Assembly (NCBI GenBank): GCA_003551785.1
Contig: PUNP01000846.1
Coordinates: 1-5,104, forward strand
DNA: 5,104 bases
From: Candidatus Brocadiaceae bacterium
GTDB taxonomy: Bacteria > Planctomycetota > Brocadiia > SM23-32
Reading direction: 5' to 3'
Positions 1 through 5,034 of the stretch are shown here, in pieces. Each line of letters starts with the position of its first letter. Positions within the stretch are counted from its first letter, which is position 1. A program made the position numbers and the translations under genes. The notes beneath the pieces were generated by a model, which had not been told where the DNA came from, did no database searches, and saw only the letters and a list, made by a program, of their open reading frames with translations.

Positions 1-987
1 GTTGAGCAGGATTATTGGCGCTATGGACGCGATAAGCAATGGACGCTGGAACTTAACAAAAGGTATAACGACAAGGCTGAAAAAATAGTCGGTAAACGTT
101 TGCTGCAAGAGTCTCTTTTTAATGCCAATCAAGAGGAATACCCCAATTTCAAAAAACTACACGATGTTTTTGAGGCGGAAAATCAATGGCATGATCGTTC
201 CTGGTGGCTCATGCAATCGGCCGATACCCCGTCTGAATTAAAAGCGCTGCTCGATAGGGTGGAGAAAAGGCTTGAGAATCTGCGCGAGTTCATGTTGCCG
301 GATGACTGGGATGTAAAACGGGATAAACTCATGGCCGAGGGGGTGAAGCCGCCGCGCTACAGGAGTCAGCGTGGTCCGGTAACTTTTGCCGCTTCAATTT
401 ATGGAGTGGAAAATCTGATTTTTTTACTGCATGATAACCCTGATCTGGCAGAGAGGTTTCGCGATCTGATTTTAAAATCGATGCTGGGTATTGCCGAAGT
501 GCTTGACCGTGAAGCGGGCGATACCCCTGAGACTGCCCCTAAGGGGTTCAGCTTTAGTGATGATAACTGCTATCTGCTTACACCGGATATGTATGAGTTT
601 TTTGGGTATCCTATCCTGAAGGGTGTTTTCGAGCAATTCGCTCCCGGCCCTGATGACCGGCGTTCTCAGCATTCCGATTCGGATATGGGACATTTGCTGC
701 CCATACTCGGTAAATTGGAACTTACCAGTACCAATTTCGGGCCGACTGTCATGGTGGATGAAATACGTACCCATCTGCCTAAAGCGGTTATCCGCGGTCA
801 GCTTGCTCCATTCACATTCAGTCGTAACGATGAAGAGGGGATGGTTGCGGAATTTCTGCGTGATTTTGAGCGAGCACAGCCGGAACGTGGGTTGCTGTTC
901 GGATGTGCGGGGTCAATCAATGATGGATCACGGCTGACTGGAATGCGGCTCCTCATGTCGGCTATACAGAAGTTCGGAAGATATTGA
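1..987 (+). CDS. URO-D superfamily protein (uroporphyrinogen decarboxylase-like), 5'-truncated by the window edge
   Basis: The reading frame is open from base 1 to the TGA at 985-987, giving 328 visible residues; the true start lies upstream. The family covers uroporphyrinogen III decarboxylase and its relatives, including corrinoid-dependent methyltransferases. Family-like marks, numbered from the first visible codon, are: the segment SFSDDNCYLLTPDMYEFF with Asp187-Asp188, matching the usual 'DD..LLSPEMYEEF' region; HSDSDMGHLLP from His224, the counterpart of the 'HSDGD/HSCG' metal- or substrate-pocket loop; NFGPTVMVDEIRTHLP; FGCAGSIND around Cys302; and the closing AIQKFGRY. The segment rich in Trp and acidic residues near the visible start (YPNFKKLHDVFEAENQWHDR) belongs to the uncharacterised PVC-type branch rather than to HemE. 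The next gene encodes a sugar isomerase 73 bases downstream with no terminator between, so the pair was likely co-transcribed. I infer a catabolic or methyl-transfer role, not haem synthesis; the substrate is unknown. Family assignment is firm, function is not. Confidence 0.85.
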   Translation, partial: VEQDYWRYGRDKQWTLELNKRYNDKAEKIVGKRLLQESLFNANQEEYPNFKKLHDVFEAENQWHDRSWWLMQSADTPSELKALLDRVEKRLENLREFMLPDDWDVKRDKLMAEGVKPPRYRSQRGPVTFAASIYGVENLIFLLHDNPDLAERFRDLILKSMLGIAEVLDREAGDTPETAPKGFSFSDDNCYLLTPDMYEFFGYPILKGVFEQFAPGPDDRRSQHSDSDMGHLLPILGKLELTSTNFGPTVMVDEIRTHLPKAVIRGQLAPFTFSRNDEEGMVAEFLRDFERAQPERGLLFGCAGSINDGSRLTGMRLLMSAIQKFGRY

Positions 988-995
988 AGTATAGC

Positions 996-1010
996 CGGGG
1001 TTCACTGAAT
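996..1010 (+). repeat. Solitary copy of the CGGGGTTCACTGAAT repeat motif
   Basis: This 15-base sequence, nine bases after the stop of the URO-D-like gene, recurs identically at 5067-5081. Its first 14 bases also occur inverted at 4850-4863. At those two sites it forms the outer ends of a long palindrome; here it stands alone, with no partner or hexamer array nearby. It may be the remnant of a dispersed element or a site such an element uses. A chance match of this length within 5 kb is unlikely, but the meaning is inference. Confidence 0.6.
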
Positions 1011-1048
1011 TTTCGTTTATTAAACCGTTCAATTAAGTCTTTTGATTT

Positions 1049-1053
1049 GAGGA
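1049..1053 (+). promoter_or_regulatory. Shine-Dalgarno sequence for the sugar isomerase gene
   Basis: GAGGA lies seven bases before the ATG at 1061. It is the clearest ribosome binding site in the window and fixes that start codon. Confidence 0.75.
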
Positions 1054-1060
1054 TAGTATT

Positions 1061-1879
1061 ATGGCTAAATTAAGTGCATTTGCCGATGAAGTAAGTGACA
1101 GCCTGGACGAACAGATACAGATTATGCAGCGTGAAGGTGTAGGCAATATCGAGTTGCGAGGCGTTTGGGGTAAGAATGTCTTGCAGCTCACTCCGGATGA
1201 AGTGAAAGAAATTAAAGCCCAGGCTTCCGATGCCGGTATAGGTTTTAGTGCCGTAGGTTCACCATTGGGCAAATTCCCGCTGGACGGAGATTTTCAGGAG
1301 CAGATAGATGGCGTTAAGCTTGCATTGGAGTTCGCCGCTATCCTTGAAGCGCCCTATATCCGGATGTTCAGTTTTCATATCCCCAAAGGGCATTCTCCCA
1401 ATGATTATCGCTCTCAGGTTCTCGATTGGCTGGGGAAAATGATAGATGAAGCGGAAAAAACTGATATCATCCTCGCCCATGAGAACGAAAAAGGGATTTA
1501 CGGAGATACCGGTGAGCGCTGTGAAGATTTGTACGAAAATCTTAAAAGTGATAGCTTTACTGGAATTTTCGATTTTGCCAATTATGTCCAGTGCGGTGAG
1601 AAACCCTATGAAGATTGCTGGAAACGTGTTAAAGAGTATATAACCTATTTCCATGTGAAAGATTCAAGACTGGAAGACCGAAAGGTTACGCCCGCCGGAC
1701 AGGGAGACGGCGATGTAGAAAAAATTCTTGCCGAAGCTTATGCCGAAGGATTCGATAATTTCCTCACTCTTGAACCCCACCTCTCCGTAGCTGAAGCCAG
1801 CTATGGCCGCACGGACAGTGAACTTTTCCATACGGCCGTCGAGGCCCTGAAGGATATACTGTCACGGGTCGAGAAATAA
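1061..1879 (+). CDS. Sugar phosphate isomerase/epimerase (xylose isomerase-like TIM barrel)
   Basis: A 272-residue protein of the size usual for the AP endonuclease 2 / xylose isomerase-like TIM-barrel family, which includes hydroxypyruvate isomerase, IolE-type and ketose 3-epimerase enzymes. These interconvert sugars, sugar acids or their phosphates using a divalent metal. The four expected metal ligands are visible at strand ends: Glu141 (LAHENEKG), Asp171 (IFDFANY), His198 (YFHVKDSR) and Glu238 (LTLEPHL). The following PAGQGDGDVEKIL (211-223) is the typical substrate-loop motif, and the N-terminus AFADEVSDSLDEQI with NIELRGVWGKNV is characteristic of the PVC and related branch. No signal peptide is seen, so it is probably cytosolic. 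The start is set by GAGGA seven bases upstream. It follows the URO-D-like gene closely and is followed by hairpins, so it probably ends the operon. The exact substrate cannot be read from the sequence. Confidence 0.9.
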   Translation: MAKLSAFADEVSDSLDEQIQIMQREGVGNIELRGVWGKNVLQLTPDEVKEIKAQASDAGIGFSAVGSPLGKFPLDGDFQEQIDGVKLALEFAAILEAPYIRMFSFHIPKGHSPNDYRSQVLDWLGKMIDEAEKTDIILAHENEKGIYGDTGERCEDLYENLKSDSFTGIFDFANYVQCGEKPYEDCWKRVKEYITYFHVKDSRLEDRKVTPAGQGDGDVEKILAEAYAEGFDNFLTLEPHLSVAEASYGRTDSELFHTAVEALKDILSRVEK

Positions 1880-1884
1880 TAATA

Positions 1885-1928
1885 GTTCGCTTTTGGGGCA
1901 AAACAGAGACTTCGCCCCCGAACGGGGC
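1885..1928 (+). other. Alternative GC-rich hairpins just after the isomerase stop codon
   Basis: Two mutually exclusive folds compete for GCCCC at 1914-1918. In the first, GTTCG (1885-1889) pairs with CGAAC (1919-1923) and GGGGC (1895-1899) pairs with GCCCC (1914-1918), leaving a 5-base left bulge and a 14-base loop. In the second, GCCCC (1914-1918) pairs with GGGGC (1924-1928) across a 5-base loop. They begin six bases after the stop codon and precede the 10-bp terminator-like hairpin. They could protect the 3' end of the transcript; no U-tract follows either. Confidence 0.4.
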
Positions 1929-1936
1929 AGCGATTG

Positions 1937-1964
1937 ATCACCTCGGTTTTCAACCCGAGGTGAT
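1937..1964 (+). terminator. Perfect 10-bp hairpin, probable terminator or 3'-end structure of the URO-D/isomerase unit
   Basis: ATCACCTCGG (1937-1946) is exactly complementary to CCGAGGTGAT (1955-1964), with an 8-base loop. It lies 57 bases after the isomerase stop codon. Stem and position fit a transcription terminator, but only GATTTACATGTGTTTT follows, not an immediate run of Ts. It may therefore be a weak intrinsic terminator or an RNA-stabilising 3' stem. Confidence 0.55.
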
Positions 1965-1993
1965 GATTTACATGTGTTTTGCGCCCTGAAAAT

Positions 1994-2011
1994 GTGAAAA
2001 AAAATTTTCAC
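1994..2011. repeat. A/T inverted repeat GTGAAAA-AAAA-TTTTCAC
   Basis: Seven-base arms (1994-2000 and 2005-2011) surround four As, giving a near-symmetrical 18-base site between two transcription units. It could be a protein-binding dyad or part of the upstream unit's termination signal. It lies about 260 bases before alr, far from the promoter candidate, so a direct operator role is doubtful. Confidence 0.35.
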
Positions 2012-2091
2012 TCTGAATTTCAAATCACCTGCATTCTTGCCCCTAAGATGCTGTTATGTAGAGCGTTAAGTGTTCAATGTGTGTCAGTCCT

Positions 2092-2121
2092 TTGAAGTGG
2101 TGATATTGTTTGTTTTACTAT
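2092..2121 (+). promoter_or_regulatory. Candidate sigma70-type promoter for alr
   Basis: TTGAAG (2092-2097) and TACTAT (2116-2121) are separated by 18 bases. Each matches the sigma70 consensus at four of six positions. A transcript from here would carry a leader of about 145 bases including both hairpins before alr. Other AT-rich stretches downstream could serve equally well, so this is only a candidate. Confidence 0.3.
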
Positions 2122-2207
2122 GAGAGACACAGCACTGATACTGAAGACTGAATATACATAACCTTAAGCATAGCTTTAATAAAACGGAAAATATTAACAA
2201 ATCTGCA

Positions 2208-2267
2208 GTGTCCTGAAAGGACACAACATACCAGCCCAGGGTGAGAACCCTGGGAATACTTCAGGGG
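2208..2267 (+). promoter_or_regulatory. Two-hairpin leader element ending in the alr ribosome binding site (REP-like repeat or cis-regulatory RNA)
   Basis: The first hairpin pairs GTGTCC (2208-2213) with GGACAC (2219-2224) around TGAAA. The second pairs CCCAGGGT (2235-2242) with ACCCTGGG (2247-2254) around GAGA, a GNRA-type tetraloop. In an alternative fold, CCTGAA (2212-2217) pairs with TTCAGG (2260-2265), which encloses the second hairpin, opens the first, and covers part of the alr Shine-Dalgarno sequence AGGGG (2263-2267). From memory, the layout CCTGAAAGG, ACATA, then a CCCAGGG/CCCTGGG stem resembles a dispersed intergenic repeat common in PVC and some other genomes, where it often yields spurious short proteins. 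Whether it is a mobile REP-like repeat, a regulator of alr, or both cannot be settled here. Confidence 0.55.
2263..2267 (+). promoter_or_regulatory. Shine-Dalgarno sequence that decides the alr start
   Basis: AGGGG lies eight bases before ATG 2276 but only two bases before the in-frame ATG 2270. The spacing strongly favours 2276 and a protein beginning MARPTYAQIDLDA, as in other alanine racemases. Confidence 0.7.
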
Positions 2268-2275
2268 TAATGATA

Positions 2276-3508
2276 ATGGCGCGACCGACCTATGCTCAAA
2301 TCGATCTTGACGCCGTAATACGGAACATACATGCAATCAAAGATCATATAGGCCAAAGGAAAATATGCGCTGCCGTGAAAGCGGATGCGTACGGCCATGG
2401 TGCTGTCGCCGTAGCGCATGCTATGAGTGCGGCCGGTGCGGATATGTTCGCTGTTGCTATGACTGAGGAGGCCGTCCAACTCCGTGAGGCAGGTATTCAG
2501 AAACCCATTATCCTCCTGACCGTGGTGCCCGAAGATGATATCGAGACTATTTTAGAGTTCGATATCTGTGCTTGCATTGCCGAAGAAGCTTTTGCAGTTA
2601 AGTTGTCGGAAATAGCACAACAACGCGGAACCACCGCGAGAGCGCATGTTAATGTTGACACCGGAATGGGAAGAGTCGGTTTGGAACATGCTTCAGCCGC
2701 CTATGAAATGCTCAAGATCAGCAGATTGCCCGCTCTGGAAATAGAGGGTGTTTTTACTCATCTTGCCTGCTCCGAGGACAATGATGTGTCGAGTGAGCAA
2801 CTCGATATATTTCAGGAAATACTGTTAAGGCTTGAATCATCGGGGATGAAGCTCCCGGCGGCCCATGTTTCGAACAGTACGGCGACTTTACAAATGCCCG
2901 AAGCTTACCTCCAGTGTGTGCGCCCGGGCCTTATACTTTATGGACTCCACCCGCCTGGTGTCAGATGCTCTGATATAGACCTTGTCCCTGCATTGAGTCT
3001 TCATACCAGTATTTCCTTCTGTAAAAGGGTCACCGCCGGCACTAAGCTGGGATATGGGCATACTTTTACTACATCACGTGAAAGCATAATCGCTACGCTG
3101 CCTCTGGGATATCATGATGGTTATGTTCGTCAGTTCTCCAATAATGGTGAAGTACTGGTTAAAGGCCGCCGGGCGCCTGTAGTGGGGCGAGTATGCATGG
3201 ACCAAACACTGGTCGATGTGACCGATGTCCCCGGCGTCCAGGTCGGTGATGATGTCGTCGTTTATGGGCGGCAGGGAGATGCATGTATTAGTTTGGAAGA
3301 AATGGCTCAGCGTCTTGACAGAATACCTTATGAATTAACATGTGCCGTAGGGGCGCGTGTCAGACGGCGCTACGTGCTGAACGGTAAGCTGGTAGGTGAA
3401 ACGCCGGTTGGTTCGCTCATACCGCCCGATGTGCTTTGTAACATTTTCTCCGGCTCACAGATACATGTCCCGACTCACGAAAATATCTCAAAACGAGGCG
3501 CCGCTTGA
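2276..3508 (+). CDS. alr: Alanine racemase (PLP-dependent)
   Basis: Converts L-alanine to D-alanine in the cytosol for peptidoglycan precursors. All family signatures are present in this 410-residue protein: the PLP-binding lysine Lys35 in AVKADAYGHG, VDTGMGRVG (128-135), HVSNSTA (197-203), VRPGLILYG (215-223), the second catalytic base Tyr260 in KLGYGHTF, LPLGYHDGY (275-283), CMDQ (307-310) and PYEL (351-354). The domain order is an N-terminal TIM barrel then a C-terminal beta domain. The protein should end near Arg364-Tyr366 plus a few residues, so about 40 residues (roughly 370-410) are an unusual tail, the last part overlapping the next gene. ATG 2276 is preferred to ATG 2270 because of Shine-Dalgarno spacing. 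A hairpin leader includes that Shine-Dalgarno sequence. The tail could be a real extension or the trace of a mutated stop; the enzyme itself looks intact. Confidence 0.96.
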   Translation: MARPTYAQIDLDAVIRNIHAIKDHIGQRKICAAVKADAYGHGAVAVAHAMSAAGADMFAVAMTEEAVQLREAGIQKPIILLTVVPEDDIETILEFDICACIAEEAFAVKLSEIAQQRGTTARAHVNVDTGMGRVGLEHASAAYEMLKISRLPALEIEGVFTHLACSEDNDVSSEQLDIFQEILLRLESSGMKLPAAHVSNSTATLQMPEAYLQCVRPGLILYGLHPPGVRCSDIDLVPALSLHTSISFCKRVTAGTKLGYGHTFTTSRESIIATLPLGYHDGYVRQFSNNGEVLVKGRRAPVVGRVCMDQTLVDVTDVPGVQVGDDVVVYGRQGDACISLEEMAQRLDRIPYELTCAVGARVRRRYVLNGKLVGETPVGSLIPPDVLCNIFSGSQIHVPTHENISKRGAA

Positions 3509-4703
3509 TGTCCCTTCCTTCTTGAATACCCAATTCGGACTGCAAGTTGGGCAACATCAATATATCAATGGTCGTCCGCTTAAAATGGTGATGCAAAAAA
3601 CGGCCGATTCGGTTCATGAAAAATTGCGTAAGGGCGGCCTTACATCGCAAAAAATACCTATATCGCCGACTGCACTCCCATGGAAAGCTGATTCAAACAC
3701 CATTTATTTAACCTCTTTATTCCTGTTAAGCGGTATCTTCAAACGCTGCGAGCCACGGGAATTTAATTGTGTGCCGCAGGTATTTAAAGAAAGCGCTTTC
3801 ATAGCCTCGGAATCAATAGGACGCGAAAATCTTGACTATGGTCGTAAAGGCTGCCTGGTAAACCTTTTACGCCACTTCTGCATCATCGAGGGGCTGTTGG
3901 GTACTAAAGGTAAAACCAACGCCTGGAAAAAGGCAGCCTGCGGAGTCGACCTGATGGGGACTCATATCCTTAAATCATGTCTCTTGCAGGCTGTGGATTT
4001 ACTGGATGATAAGGCTGAAAAACGCTTGAGATCTTTCCAAAAACGCGCTACTGAACTTGGCATTTACGGCGGCCCGCCGGCTGAGTATGACCTTGAAAAA
4101 AGCGGGATAGCCCCGGATAATCTTACTCAGGAAGAACGACACAGGATGAAAAATGCTGCAGATTACTTCCTTTACGCGGACGGCATGAGTGACGTAGAAC
4201 TTTGTGACCGGCTGCACAGTGAAACCGCGATGAAAAAAGGCGTTTTGCATTACCTCGTCGGCCCGGCGGGAGCCGGCAAAAGTTGTTGGGCCGAAAAAGC
4301 GCTTGATCCGGATTTAAGGGTCGCTTCTGATGAAGTCAGGGGAGAACTGACCGGCGATCCCGCCGACCAGTCACAGAATTATTTGGTTTTTCAAAAATGT
4401 GCGGATAGAATACGTAACGCTCTGCATGAAGGGAAAACTGTTGTATTCGACGCCACTAACCTGAATGAAAAATACCGTGAGGTTGCCGTGAAAACGGCAC
4501 GATGGTCAGCGGCTGCCATTCATAGCTACTTTTTTGATATCGATATCCGAACGGCCAAGGAAAGAAATATAATGCGCAGCAGACACGTTCCTACCGCTGT
4601 GATTGAACGACACTTCCGCGAACTCGACCTGCCGAAGAAGTATGAAGCCGACTACCATCATGTAGTGAGTAAAGACGGACAATGCCGGCGATATTGGCCG
4701 TAA
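3465..4703 (+). CDS. P-loop kinase of polynucleotide-kinase type (AAA_33-like) fused to an unrecognised N-terminal region
   Basis: From ATG 3465 the protein has 412 residues. The C-terminal 150 form a P-loop kinase domain: Walker A GPAGAGKS (266-273, Lys272), SDEVRGELTG with Asp289 and Arg292 (the position of the catalytic Asp and Arg in T4 Pnk-like kinases), VFDATN (327-332, Walker B-like), and an arginine lid ERNIMRSRHVPTAVI (366-380). This layout matches bacterial Pnkp and other AAA_33 kinases that phosphorylate nucleic acid 5' ends or small molecules. Residues 1 to about 260 show no family I recognise; they look soluble and largely helical with several cysteines, and no membrane segment or signal peptide stands out. 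The gene overlaps alr by 44 bases in another frame, suggesting translational coupling. The start is uncertain: no good Shine-Dalgarno precedes ATG 3465, and GTG 3396 and ATG 3585 are in frame. A role in RNA or DNA end repair is an inference from the kinase domain only. Confidence 0.75.
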   Translation: MSRLTKISQNEAPLDVPSFLNTQFGLQVGQHQYINGRPLKMVMQKTADSVHEKLRKGGLTSQKIPISPTALPWKADSNTIYLTSLFLLSGIFKRCEPREFNCVPQVFKESAFIASESIGRENLDYGRKGCLVNLLRHFCIIEGLLGTKGKTNAWKKAACGVDLMGTHILKSCLLQAVDLLDDKAEKRLRSFQKRATELGIYGGPPAEYDLEKSGIAPDNLTQEERHRMKNAADYFLYADGMSDVELCDRLHSETAMKKGVLHYLVGPAGAGKSCWAEKALDPDLRVASDEVRGELTGDPADQSQNYLVFQKCADRIRNALHEGKTVVFDATNLNEKYREVAVKTARWSAAAIHSYFFDIDIRTAKERNIMRSRHVPTAVIERHFRELDLPKKYEADYHHVVSKDGQCRRYWP

Positions 4704-4889
4704 AATAGCGTTCCTTCAACTTTTGCTCAATCTCAACATCCGCAAAGGTGACGGAGAACCATAAAAATTCAGTATGTTGCAAGAAATAATGTGTCTATGT
4801 ACGAACCGATGGCTGTTTTTGATGCAATACAGACCGACAGCTGTGAATCTTCAGTGAACCCCGTTAGGATTTGCATCTATACATCAATA

Positions 4890-4919
4890 ATCGAAATCGG
4901 GATCGCTATCGGGATCGAA
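4890..4919 (+). repeat. Hexanucleotide array ATCGNN, five units (left arm)
   Basis: Five consecutive units begin ATCG at 4890, 4896, 4902, 4908 and 4914, with variable last two bases AA, GG, CT, GG and AA. The array is mirrored at 5005-5034. The fixed ATCG core and varying dinucleotide suggest slippage-type growth under a six-base period. Confidence 0.8.
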
Positions 4920-5004
4920 TAAAAACGGGTTTCGATCGCGAAAATCCTGAAGCATCTCGGATTAAAGGTCAAAGAGGATTCTGTCACCTACAAAAGCACT
5001 AAAG

Positions 5005-5034
5005 AACGATTGCGATCCCGATAGCGATCCCGAT
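5005..5034 (-). repeat. Hexanucleotide array ATCGNN on the minus strand, five units (right arm)
   Basis: Read on the minus strand, five ATCGNN units span 5034 to 5005, with last bases GG, CT, GG, CA and TT. The first three units equal the GG, CT, GG series of the left array exactly; the last two differ. This is what an inverted copy that has since drifted at its inner edge would look like. Confidence 0.8.

Larger units (their letters stand above)
1880..2275. other. Intergenic region between the isomerase and alr
   Basis: About 400 bases without a convincing gene. The first 85 bases hold GC-rich hairpins after the isomerase stop codon (1885-1928 and 1937-1964). Next comes an A/T dyad (1994-2011), a weak sigma70-like promoter candidate (2092-2121), and two perfect hairpins directly before alr (2208-2267). 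The bases between about 2012 and 2090, and between 2122 and 2207, are AT-rich and show no structure beyond a very short dyad (AAGC-ATA-GCTT at 2166-2176). Short open frames on the minus strand lack binding sites and family resemblance. Confidence 0.7.

Noticed and set aside
1..987. Calling the first gene hemE
   Set aside because: The sequence shows the URO-D fold family but not the HemE-type N-terminal segment, which is outside the window, and its neighbours are not haem genes.
1259..1654. A 131-codon minus-strand open frame inside the sugar isomerase gene
   Set aside because: The + strand frame has all four metal ligands and a good Shine-Dalgarno sequence; the antisense frame shows no family resemblance.
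2130..2267. A known metabolite riboswitch before alr
   Set aside because: I could not match the leader to the conserved core of any riboswitch class I know; only the hairpins and the possible Shine-Dalgarno masking are supported.
2118..2336. Open frame on the minus strand across the alr leader and start
   Set aside because: It reads through the hairpin repeat and the alr 5' end and has no ribosome binding site; this is the kind of false protein such repeats generate.
3999..4250. Minus-strand open frame inside the P-loop gene
   Set aside because: It lies wholly within a well-supported coding frame and shows no motif or binding site of its own.
4797..4922. A 41-codon open frame on the + strand after the P-loop gene
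   Set aside because: Its C-terminus (IEIGIAIGIE) is just the six-base repeat read as protein, it has no close Shine-Dalgarno sequence, and it resembles no family.
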